This document shows positions 1 to 7,068 of a DNA stretch of 29,152 nucleotides, in pieces; position 1 is the stretch's first letter; the number at the start of each line of letters is the position of its first letter. This DNA comes from RUG11788 sp964578175. GTDB lineage: Bacteria > Bacillota_I > Bacilli_A > RF39 > UBA660. A program made the position numbers and the translations under genes. The notes under the pieces were generated by a model. That model made no database searches and had not been told where the DNA came from. It worked only from the letters and a program-made list of their open reading frames with translations. The stretch spans positions 1-29,152 of the forward strand of contig CAZOBH010000014.1 of NCBI GenBank assembly GCA_964578175.1, read 5' to 3'.

Positions 1-341
1 ATATAATTAGTTTTTACATCATATGTAGTTGTATCTTCTTCAACTGATAATTCTTTATTAGTATTATCATTAAAGTATAATTTAAGACAGTTAGGAATAA
101 TCTTATTATTACTCTTACAATAATCTATACTTTTTAATACTCTTTCAGTTATATCTTTTTGAATAGCTAAGGTAATTTCTGAGCTATAATCTTGCATTTG
201 AAGTCTAACTGATTCTTCATCTCTTCTTTGTCTATAATTAAATAAAAGTTCAAACATAGAAAGTGCTATTGTAAATACAAATACAAAACTTAATACTAAT
301 TCTATTACTGTAAATCCACTTTGATTATTGATTCTCTTCAT
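1..341 (-). CDS. Type IV prepilin-like protein (partial, C-terminus off window)
   Basis: The minus-strand reading frame starts at the ATG at 341 and runs off the left edge, giving 113 complete codons. The N-terminus is MKRINNQSG|FTVIEL followed by a hydrophobic stretch to about residue 30. This is the classic class III prepilin signal: a short basic leader, Gly before the cleavage site, N-methylated Phe and Glu at +5. It would be cut and methylated by a PilD/ComC peptidase and packed into a pilus or pseudopilus. It starts 2 bases after the stop of the other prepilin (344-946), so the two are co-transcribed. The post-helix region (many Q/R/D/E, one Cys near residue 73) resembles minor pilins of the ComGF/PulJ kind, but I cannot assign a subtype. 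Confidence 0.8.
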   Translation of the reverse strand, partial: MKRINNQSGFTVIELVLSFVFVFTIALSMFELLFNYRQRRDEESVRLQMQDYSSEITLAIQKDITERVLKSIDYCKSNNKIIPNCLKLYFNDNTNKELSVEEDTTTYDVKTNY

Positions 342-343
342 AT

Positions 344-946
344 CTATGCCCTCACTTCTATATTAGCATAAGTACCATCATTAAATTCTACTATTAATCT
401 ATGATAGCCTTGATAAGCACTTGGTGATCTAAATCTATCTATACTTTTAATGTAGTCTCTTATACCTTTACTATACATACTTTTATGATCAATTGCTGAT
501 TTTTTTAAATCTGTCGTATTAAAAGATGAAACATAAATATTTTTAACATTTAAGAAACGCTCTCCTAGTAAAACTTGACAGAATTCTTTACTATGGGCAT
601 ATTCATCATTTGTAAAAGAACTACTTCCATTATCTTTATCATATAAATATTTGCAAAGATTAGTTCCAGAATATTTTAATACTTTATCACTACTAACTTT
701 ACGAGTAGAATCAGTAGTATTTAAATTAAGGATATCACTAGTTGCACTCTCTTTTGTTTCTAGAATCATCATTCTTATTAAATGGGCATTATAAACTGAA
801 GTTTCGCTATCATAAGCTTCTTTTTGTTCATATCTACCAACTAAAGGTACTACATTCATATATAAAAATGTAAACAATGACATAACAAAAACCCCTACAA
901 TTACAGCTTCTATTAATACAAACCCATTTTCATTCATTTTATTCAT
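344..946 (-). CDS. Type IV prepilin-like protein
   Basis: 200 residues. The N-terminus MNKMNENG|FVLIEA followed by a hydrophobic helix to about residue 30 is a class III prepilin signal (Gly at -1, Phe at +1, Glu at +5). The remaining 170 residues are polar, with two cysteines about 25 residues apart (in NLCKYLYD and EFCQVL) that could form a disulfide; this part matches no subtype I can name. A purine-rich GGAAAG lies about 12 bases before the ATG at 946; a second in-frame ATG three codons later is possible. It is the first gene of the leftward prepilin operon, divergent from the ATPase gene at 1044. Together they suggest a competence (Com) or type IV pilus-like machine; the peptidase and membrane platform are outside the window. 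Confidence 0.8.
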   Translation of the reverse strand: MNKMNENGFVLIEAVIVGVFVMSLFTFLYMNVVPLVGRYEQKEAYDSETSVYNAHLIRMMILETKESATSDILNLNTTDSTRKVSSDKVLKYSGTNLCKYLYDKDNGSSSFTNDEYAHSKEFCQVLLGERFLNVKNIYVSSFNTTDLKKSAIDHKSMYSKGIRDYIKSIDRFRSPSAYQGYHRLIVEFNDGTYANIEVRA

Positions 947-968
947 ATATTTTTTTCACTTTCCTTTA

Positions 969-997
969 TTGATTATCTTTCAAAATTATTATATAAT
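969..997 (+). promoter_or_regulatory. Sigma-A-type promoter for the pilus ATPase gene
   Basis: TTGATT at 969-974 and TATAAT at 992-997 are separated by 17 bases, pointing right towards the ATPase start at 1044. An AAAGGGG ribosome binding site lies about 8-9 bases before that ATG. The 97-base divergent region (947-1043) must also hold the leftward prepilin promoter; the AT-rich minus strand around 985-1000 offers a TATAAT-like hexamer but no convincing -35. Confidence 0.65.
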
Positions 998-1043
998 AAA
1001 TTAGAATAAAAGACTAGAAAAAGTTTAAAAGGGGCAAAAGTGT

Positions 1044-2936
1044 ATGGTAGAGTATGATTTCGTCAAGGTACCAATCGTAGATATTGTAAACCAAATTATT
1101 TTATATGCAGCGCAACACAGAGCAAGTGACATTCACTTCGATCCACTTGAAGATGCTTTAATGATCAGAATGAGATTCGATGGTGACTTACATAACCATT
1201 CACTTGTTCCAAAAGTATATGAAAGAAATTTAATAACAAGAATTAAGTTATTATCAGCAATGAACATAACTGAAACAAGACTTCCTCAAGATGGTGCTAT
1301 TAAAGGAAGAATTGGTGGAAGAGATTTGGATATGCGTGTTGCTATACTTCCTACTAATGAAGGTGAAAAATGTGTTATCCGTATCCTAGACTTCCAAAAA
1401 GGATTAAGTGGAATGGAATCCCTTGGATTCTCACCAAAGAACTTTAAAAAAGTAGAAAAAATGTTAGCTGTTCCATCTGGTATCATTCTAGTTACTGGAG
1501 CTACTGGATCAGGAAAATCAACTACTACTTATTCAATGCTTCAAGCACTTAATAAAGAAGAAACTAATATAATTACTGTTGAAGACCCAATAGAAATGAA
1601 TATAGAGGGTGTTAACCAAGTACAAGTTAACTCAGAAATTGGTATGACCTTTGCTGCTGCCCTACGTTCTATTCTTCGTGAGGACCCAAATATAATTCTT
1701 ATCGGAGAAATGCGTGACGAAGAAACAGCTCAAATCGCAGTTCGTGCATCAATTACTGGACACTTGGTTCTATCTACAATCCATACTAATAACTCTCTTG
1801 CTACAATTGAACGTCTATTAGATATGGGTGTTGAAAGATACATGCTTGCTACATCTGTTACAGGAATTATTTCACAAAAACTAGCAAGAACTTTATGTCC
1901 TAAATGTAAAAAATTAAGAAGAACTACTAAATATGAAAGACATATGTTTGCAAGAGTTCTTCATAAAAAAGTTAAAGAAATATATGAACCAGTTGGTTGT
2001 GATAATTGTTATAAAGGATTTACAGGTCGTATAGCATTACATGAAGTATTATATATATCAGAAAGACTTAGAGATATTATCAGTAATCCAGATGTTGACA
2101 AAGACCAATTACGTGAAGAAGTATATGGAAATGAAGGAACTACTACACTACTTCAAGATGCATTAGAAAAAGTTCTTTTAGGATATACAACATTCCAAGA
2201 AGTATATCGTGTTGTAGATATTGATGTTGACTTAGATAATGAAGTAAGAAAAGACATTGGTATGGATGAAATTGGAATTAATGAATTTGAAGATGAAGAT
2301 GGAGAAGCATTTGACTGGAATAACTTTGATGATGTATTTGATGATGAAATTGAAGTTATCGATTCTAGTGTTAAAGATGAAAATGACTTACCTGAAATTC
2401 GCTCTGATATTTTCATTCATGACCTAATATTTAAACAATATAATAAAGATCTAGAAAAATCTGATCCTAAATTTATAGAATTCTTATTAAAAGAAAATTA
2501 TATATTACAAGATGAAGATAGAAATAAGATAAATATTGAACGTGAAAGATTATTAACTAATAAATTAAAAAATCCATATACTTTATCAGAAAATATATCT
2601 AATATAATTAATGGAGTTCCAGATATCATTAGAAAGCCATTTAAAGAAGAAGATTTAAATGGAACTGATTTAAAAATTATATCTACTGCAGATGAAAGTA
2701 AAACTATTGATTTAGATACTGTTACTCCAGCAAGAGAAGTTATTAATTTAGATAATGTAGAATTTAATTATAAAGACTTAATTGATTTAATTGATTCTTA
2801 CTCTACTGATGGTCCAACTATTAAAGATATAGTTGATCAAACTCTAGCAAGAGAAAAAAGAAAAAGACTAGAAGATGAAGTATACGATGATAGATATAAT
2901 GTACATGTTCCTACTTGGGAAGATGATGACGAATAA
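1044..2936 (+). CDS. Type II secretion / type IV pilus assembly ATPase (GspE/PilB/ComGA family) with long acidic C-terminal extension
   Basis: 630 residues. Hexameric ATPase expected to sit under the membrane platform and power pilin polymerisation. Motifs in order: SDIHFDP (28-34) of the N2E domain, Walker A GATGSGKST (152-160), Asp box TVEDPIE (178-184), Walker B ILIGEMRDEET (218-228), His box TGHLVLSTIHTN (238-249), and the tetracysteine zinc site C285-x2-C288 ... C319-x2-C322. It lacks the N1/MshEN domain of full-length GspE/PilB and begins at N2E, as ComGA proteins do. The conserved core ends near residue 390. Residues 391-630 are an acidic tail rich in D/E, with no motif I recognise; typical ComGA is about 350 residues. 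Start: AAAGGGG ribosome binding site before ATG. Divergent from the two prepilin genes, which supports the pilus role. Confidence 0.9.
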   Translation: MVEYDFVKVPIVDIVNQIILYAAQHRASDIHFDPLEDALMIRMRFDGDLHNHSLVPKVYERNLITRIKLLSAMNITETRLPQDGAIKGRIGGRDLDMRVAILPTNEGEKCVIRILDFQKGLSGMESLGFSPKNFKKVEKMLAVPSGIILVTGATGSGKSTTTYSMLQALNKEETNIITVEDPIEMNIEGVNQVQVNSEIGMTFAAALRSILREDPNIILIGEMRDEETAQIAVRASITGHLVLSTIHTNNSLATIERLLDMGVERYMLATSVTGIISQKLARTLCPKCKKLRRTTKYERHMFARVLHKKVKEIYEPVGCDNCYKGFTGRIALHEVLYISERLRDIISNPDVDKDQLREEVYGNEGTTTLLQDALEKVLLGYTTFQEVYRVVDIDVDLDNEVRKDIGMDEIGINEFEDEDGEAFDWNNFDDVFDDEIEVIDSSVKDENDLPEIRSDIFIHDLIFKQYNKDLEKSDPKFIEFLLKENYILQDEDRNKINIERERLLTNKLKNPYTLSENISNIINGVPDIIRKPFKEEDLNGTDLKIISTADESKTIDLDTVTPAREVINLDNVEFNYKDLIDLIDSYSTDGPTIKDIVDQTLAREKRKRLEDEVYDDRYNVHVPTWEDDDE

Positions 2937-2961
2937 AAAAGAGATTTAAATAATCTCTTTT
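2937..2961. terminator. Bidirectional intrinsic terminator between pilus ATPase gene and tmk
   Basis: AAAAGAGATT (2937-2946) pairs with AATCTCTTTT (2952-2961) around a 5-base loop, with A-rich sequence on the left and T-rich on the right, so it can work in both directions. It begins one base after the ATPase stop codon and overlaps the tmk stop codon (2960-2962) on the other strand. Confidence 0.8.
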
Positions 2962-3628
2962 ATTTTGTAACAATATCTAATACTTCTTTTTCTACTTCTT
3001 CAATAGTTTTAATTCTTCCATCTATAACACAATCAATAGTGTTCCAATTATATAATTCAGATAATTCAACATAAGCAGTCTCAGCATGTTTTAAATGCTC
3101 TGGGCTTTTTTCATGTTCATCTAAATTAACTCTATTCTTTTTAAGTTCTAGGGATTGTTCATATGGCATATGTAAAAATATAGTTATATCAGCTTTAGGC
3201 AAATCAAGTAACCAGTACTCTAATCTATCTATCCATTGATACATATTAAATCTTTCTGCTTTATCAAGAATCTTTCCGCCTTGATGTCCCATATTAGAAG
3301 ATATATATCTATCTAGAATTACATAATATCCTTTATCTAAATATTCATTAACAATTCCAATATTATACTTTCTATCTGCAGCATAATAAAGACATGCTAC
3401 TTTAGGATCTACATTATTAGCCCCTTCTTTAAAATAAGCTTCACCTATTTCAGGTTTACCTAAGTAACAACCTCCAACTATTTTACCAGTCGGACTATCA
3501 TAATGAGGAAAATCAAATGTAAACACTTTTTTTCCCATCTTTTTAAGATTCTCAACTAATAATTTAGATTGAGTTTCTTTACCAGAACAATCAGTTCCTT
3601 CTATAACAATAAGTTTACCTCTACTCAT
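2960..3628 (-). CDS. tmk: Thymidylate kinase (dTMP kinase)
   Basis: 222 residues. Phosphorylates dTMP to dTDP with ATP, in the cytosol. The P-loop is GTDCSGKETQ (11-20), preceded by IVIE. DRYISSN matches the DR[YW] signature of thymidylate kinases, and a basic/acidic lid-like segment follows later (around KKNRVNLDEHEK). The Cys and Glu in the P-loop differ from the usual GxDGxGKTTQ; with a length of 222 this suggests the divergent Tmk branch seen in some low-GC Gram-positives. The ATG at 3628 overlaps the folA stop (ATGA) and has AGGAGG 5-6 bases upstream inside folA. It is the last gene of the lepA-to-tmk run and shares a terminator with the convergent pilus ATPase gene. With thyA and folA upstream it completes dUMP to dTDP. 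Confidence 0.88.
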   Translation of the reverse strand: MSRGKLIVIEGTDCSGKETQSKLLVENLKKMGKKVFTFDFPHYDSPTGKIVGGCYLGKPEIGEAYFKEGANNVDPKVACLYYAADRKYNIGIVNEYLDKGYYVILDRYISSNMGHQGGKILDKAERFNMYQWIDRLEYWLLDLPKADITIFLHMPYEQSLELKKNRVNLDEHEKSPEHLKHAETAYVELSELYNWNTIDCVIDGRIKTIEEVEKEVLDIVTK

Positions 3629-4104
3629 TTTATCCTCCTGTAAACGACATGATGATACTTTATACCATTATCTTCATTGTCTCTAATAACTTCTCTATTA
3701 TATTCTTCTTTATTAAATTCAGGAAAATAACAGTCAGCTTCATCATCCTCAGCATCTATTTCTGTTAGATATAATTCATCACACATATCTATAAATTGTT
3801 TATAAATAGATGCACCACCTATAAAGTAATAGTCTTTACTATTATCTATATTATTTAAAAGTTCATCAGTACTCTTATATATTAATATATCAGGATCTAA
3901 TTCTAAGTCTTTATTAGATAAAACTATATATTTTCTTCCTTCAAGTTTTCTAGGTAAAGATAAATAAGTATTATAACCCATTATAATAGTTTGATTCATA
4001 GTGATTTCTTTAAAAAATTTTAAATCATTAGGTAAATGCCAAATTAATTCATTATTCTTACCTAATTCATTATTTTTGCCAACTGCCGCTATTAATTTAA
4101 ACAT
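3625..4104 (-). CDS. folA: Dihydrofolate reductase
   Basis: 159 residues, normal for the family. Reduces dihydrofolate to tetrahydrofolate with NADPH, regenerating the folate consumed by ThyA. The N-terminus MFKLIAAVGKNNELG and WHLPNDLKFFK give the standard active site with D27 in the usual catalytic acid position. IIMGYNTYLSLP replaces the common MGRxTxxSLP, and FFIGGASIY-like YYFIGGASIYKQF is the NADPH-binding glycine pair. It follows thyA with a 5-base gap and overlaps tmk by 4 bases (ATGA). The TGA stop here, directly used as a translational coupling site, is good evidence that UGA is not read as tryptophan. Confidence 0.95.
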   Translation of the reverse strand: MFKLIAAVGKNNELGKNNELIWHLPNDLKFFKEITMNQTIIMGYNTYLSLPRKLEGRKYIVLSNKDLELDPDILIYKSTDELLNNIDNSKDYYFIGGASIYKQFIDMCDELYLTEIDAEDDEADCYFPEFNKEEYNREVIRDNEDNGIKYHHVVYRRIK

Positions 4105-4109
4105 ATTTC

Positions 4110-5012
4110 TTATTGAGCAATTGGGAACTTAATAGGTCCCATATGTTCATATCCTTCTATTTTTATATCTTTAAGTTCACGAGAATTATCTATTTTAAAG
4201 AAATCTTTTACTTCTGGATTAATCCATAATTTAGGTGCTTTTAAATCTCCTTGTTCATCAAATCTTTTTATTTGTTCTTTTATACCATCAACTTGGTTAA
4301 CGTAAATATGAGCATCTTTTATACTCCAATCTATTGTTCCTGGTTTTAATCCAGTTACATGAGCAATTAAAGATAAAAGTGTTGCATATTGAGTTATATT
4401 AAAAGGAAGTCCTAGTGGTACGTCACAACTTCTTTGATGAACCCAACAATTTAATTTACCATCAGTAACATCCCACTCACTACTCCATACACATGATGGA
4501 AGTACTGCAGTACTTAAATATTCGTCTTGCCAAAGACTCATAACCATTCTTCTATCATTTGGATTATTCTTAATCTTATCAATTAATTTATCAATAAGAC
4601 TGTATTTATTTACAATCCATCCATAAGCTGTACCAATAGTATGTGCCCATTCTTTTCCAAATTCTTTTTTTACTTCAGTCTTTACTAATTTTCCATTTTC
4701 ATCAGGTAACATTTGAGTAGCTTTCCAAAAACCATCTTCATCTATTTCCCATTCGTCCCAAATCTTAACATTTCTTTCTTGTAACCATCTTACATCATTA
4801 GATTTAACTTGATAAATCCATAACATTTCAATGATTGCTGCTTTAAAATACAATTGTTTTGTAGTTAAAACAGGAAATTCTTTTGATAAATCAAAATGTA
4901 AGTGATAGGCAGGTATCTTAATAGTATTAACTCCTGTTCTATTCTCAACTTCTTTACCTTCTTTTAGAATGGTTTTACATAATTTAATATAATCTTTATC
5001 CCACTTAGACAT
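4110..5012 (-). CDS. thyA: Thymidylate synthase
   Basis: 300 residues from the ATG at 5012. Methylates dUMP to dTMP using methylene-tetrahydrofolate. The catalytic cysteine is C174 in LPSCVW; other signatures are PNDRRMVMS (151-159), QRSCDVPLGLPFN and KDAHIYVNQ. The usual PPCH is PSCV here and the usual GDAHIYxNH is KDAHIYVNQ, so this belongs to a divergent but catalytically complete branch. A TTG five codons upstream (5027) is in frame, but GAAAGGAG sits 6-7 bases before the ATG at 5012, so I chose that. It lies between an HD-domain gene and folA in the same operon; the pairing with folA is common because ThyA is the main producer of dihydrofolate. Confidence 0.95.
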   Translation of the reverse strand: MSKWDKDYIKLCKTILKEGKEVENRTGVNTIKIPAYHLHFDLSKEFPVLTTKQLYFKAAIIEMLWIYQVKSNDVRWLQERNVKIWDEWEIDEDGFWKATQMLPDENGKLVKTEVKKEFGKEWAHTIGTAYGWIVNKYSLIDKLIDKIKNNPNDRRMVMSLWQDEYLSTAVLPSCVWSSEWDVTDGKLNCWVHQRSCDVPLGLPFNITQYATLLSLIAHVTGLKPGTIDWSIKDAHIYVNQVDGIKEQIKRFDEQGDLKAPKLWINPEVKDFFKIDNSRELKDIKIEGYEHMGPIKFPIAQ

Positions 5013-5027
5013 AAATACTCCTTTCAA

Positions 5028-5609
5028 TTAACCTTCTATATCTATATTTTCATCAAAATTAACATTAATAAACTTTTTACTAGCTAAATAATCACACATA
5101 TGAACTAAATTTTGATATTTAGTCTTAGGAGGAGATAATACCTCTTCCCCATTATAATCAGTAGTCCACGGTCCCATATGTGTCTCAATTGCTTCTGCAA
5201 CAAATTCTATTTCTTCGTCACTAAGTTCTAAATTATCCATATTATCTCTAACATAATTAGCTGCTAGAATCGGATGATCAAATCTAGTATATTTTTCATG
5301 ATCAAAACCTGATTTTAATCCATCATGTAATAAAGTGGCAATTAATAGTAAATCTTTTTCATTATCAGTATATTTACCACCTATTATTGGATTATTTAAT
5401 AATTCATAACATATTCTACATACTACTTTAGTGTGCTTTACAAGTCCATGTTCACTTCTTGCATAATCTGGATGATACTTACCTGTAGATGATGCGGGTA
5501 TTTCAAAGAAATAATCTGGTAAGTTATTTATCAAATAGATTAAATCTTTTTGATGTGATTCATTTTTTATATAATTAATTTCTCTTTTAAAATAATCTAT
5601 TTTTTCCAT
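5028..5609 (-). CDS. HD-domain phosphohydrolase
   Basis: 193 residues. Visible metal ligands follow the HD superfamily order: H59 (GLVKHTK), H95-D96 (LLHDGLKSG) and a late Asp near 173 (MCDYLASK); H144 in ETHMGPW could be an additional ligand. HD proteins hydrolyse phosphate esters, often nucleotides; the substrate here is not evident. Its place directly before thyA, folA and tmk makes a nucleotide-related role plausible (for example dNMP or (p)ppGpp-type hydrolysis), but that is inference from context only. AGGAG lies a few bases before the ATG at 5609, and the gene starts one base after the hemW stop. Its 3' end reaches to within 15 bases of the thyA ATG and holds its Shine-Dalgarno. Confidence 0.8.
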   Translation of the reverse strand: MEKIDYFKREINYIKNESHQKDLIYLINNLPDYFFEIPASSTGKYHPDYARSEHGLVKHTKVVCRICYELLNNPIIGGKYTDNEKDLLLIATLLHDGLKSGFDHEKYTRFDHPILAANYVRDNMDNLELSDEEIEFVAEAIETHMGPWTTDYNGEEVLSPPKTKYQNLVHMCDYLASKKFINVNFDENIDIEG

Positions 5610-5610
5610 C

Positions 5611-6714
5611 TTAATCTCCTATAAAATTAATAAGTATATTATTAGATATATATAATTTATCTTCTGGTATATAGATATAATCATCATTCTCTATAAGAAA
5701 CTTATTATCTACTAGTTCTATTATATCAAATTCATCACTTACTTGGACATTAAATTTATTAAAAAACTCCATTTTAGATATTCCTTTTATTTTTCTAAGT
5801 CCCAAAATAAGCTCATATTCCATTTCTATTCTTTCATCTATTATTTCTTTTTCTAGTATATATTTACCATTTAAATAATTATTAATACTTCTAGTATTAG
5901 TATATCTAATGTTATTAATATAACCTGAAGCACCAAGTCCAATTCCTAAATATTGTTGATTATTCCAATAACATAAATTATGAATAGACTCTTTATTATC
6001 TTTAGAAAAATTACTTATTTCGTAATGATTATATCCTTTATCTTTTAAATATTTAATTATAAAATAATACATTTCATTATCTATATCAGAATCAATTGGT
6101 TTAATATTTTTATTTTTTAATACAGTATGTTCTTCTATTATTAAAGAATAAATTGATATATGATCGATATTAAAACTAGTTACATAATCTAAGTCTTTTT
6201 TTAAATCATCAATAGTTTCATCAGGAAAAGCATACATTAAGTCTAGATTAATATTATCAAAGTACTTTTTTACTAATTCTATCTTAGAAGTTAAAGTTGA
6301 ATCATTGTATCTATTTAAAAATTCATAAAATTTTTCATTTATAGTTTCTATTCCAATACTAATTCTATTTACTCTATTATTCTTAAGAAATATTAATAAA
6401 TCTTCTGTTATATCATCTGGATTCATTTCAAATGTAAATTCATAATCAGAATATAATTCTATATCTTTAATAATATTAAATAATTTAATTAAATTATTAC
6501 GATTTAATACAGATGGAGTACCTCCACCTATATATATAGTTTTAACTTTAGAAAGATTAAAACTTTTAAACTCTTTTTCTAAAGATTCTAAATATTTACT
6601 AGCTAAAGAGTCATTATAAAACATCTTACAGAAGTCACAATAAGAACAAATTCTCTTACAAAAAGGAACATGAATATATACATGTTCTATTTTATTTGTG
6701 TTTCCCACTACCAT
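5611..6714 (-). CDS. hemW: HemW-type radical SAM protein (heme chaperone family)
   Basis: 367 residues from the ATG at 6714, close to the family's usual 375-380. The radical-SAM cluster motif is C19-x3-C23-x2-C26 (CKRICSYC) followed by DFC. YIGGGTPS and QYLGIGLGASGY are characteristic of HemW rather than HemN: HemW lacks the HemN N-terminal region and is a heme-binding chaperone, not coproporphyrinogen oxidase. The C-terminal HemN_C-like part is present. The frame extends further upstream, but that part lies inside the preceding gene. An alternative ATG at 6726 exists; neither has a strong ribosome binding site (GATGG about 7 bases before 6714). It overlaps the upstream HTH gene by 23 bases, suggesting translational coupling. 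Confidence 0.88.
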   Translation of the reverse strand: MVVGNTNKIEHVYIHVPFCKRICSYCDFCKMFYNDSLASKYLESLEKEFKSFNLSKVKTIYIGGGTPSVLNRNNLIKLFNIIKDIELYSDYEFTFEMNPDDITEDLLIFLKNNRVNRISIGIETINEKFYEFLNRYNDSTLTSKIELVKKYFDNINLDLMYAFPDETIDDLKKDLDYVTSFNIDHISIYSLIIEEHTVLKNKNIKPIDSDIDNEMYYFIIKYLKDKGYNHYEISNFSKDNKESIHNLCYWNNQQYLGIGLGASGYINNIRYTNTRSINNYLNGKYILEKEIIDERIEMEYELILGLRKIKGISKMEFFNKFNVQVSDEFDIIELVDNKFLIENDDYIYIPEDKLYISNNILINFIGD

Positions 6715-7057
6715 TAAATTTTCCATCTTTATCTTTAGAGAAACCATTATTAGCTTGAGAGATAATTCCTCCCTTAATAGTTCCTTTATATTTATTTTCT
6801 TCATTCTTTTGTTGAATTAAATCAAGTAAATTATCAACTGAAGTTAAATCAATTCCACTATCTTGTAAACTAGTTAAAAAATCACTTGTTAATGCATCTT
6901 TTATTCTATCTCTAGAAGATAAATATCTACCTGCACTAGATTGTGGTATACCATGTTCTTTTTCTATTTCTTGTTGATTTAATCCTTCTACTAAACAAGC
7001 ATAAACACATGTTCTTACTTTTTCATTTATTTCTTCTCTTTGTGCTTCACTTAACAT
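6692..7057 (-). CDS. Small helix-turn-helix protein, function unknown
   Basis: 121 residues. Residues about 10-50 (VRTCVYACLVEGLNQQEIEK then HGIPQSSAGRYL) read as a helix-turn-helix: a helix, the turn at the conserved Gly of GLNQQEI, and a recognition helix with SSAGRYL. The pattern is reminiscent of SpoIIID-like or sigma region 4-like folds, but I cannot name the family. The C-terminal 40 residues are low-complexity, Gly/Lys/Asn-rich and probably disordered (ending GSGKHK). It sits between lepA and hemW, has AGGAGGT a few bases before its ATG, starts 11 bases after the lepA stop and overlaps the hemW start. It may be a DNA-binding regulator; its place inside a housekeeping operon is odd. Confidence 0.65.
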   Translation of the reverse strand: MLSEAQREEINEKVRTCVYACLVEGLNQQEIEKEHGIPQSSAGRYLSSRDRIKDALTSDFLTSLQDSGIDLTSVDNLLDLIQQKNEENKYKGTIKGGIISQANNGFSKDKDGKFNGSGKHK

Positions 7058-7068
7058 ATTAAGACCTC

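Noticed and set aside
3625..3628. Mycoplasma-type code with UGA read as tryptophan
   Set aside because: folA, cdd and dgkA end in TGA at positions expected for their protein families, and tmk and the cdd paralogue start within ATGA overlaps; tryptophans are TGG.
6715..6804. N-terminal extension of HemW to 6804
   Set aside because: The segment is inside the HTH gene in another frame, and the CxxxCxxC motif of HemW would then lie about 50 residues from the N-terminus, unlike in the family.
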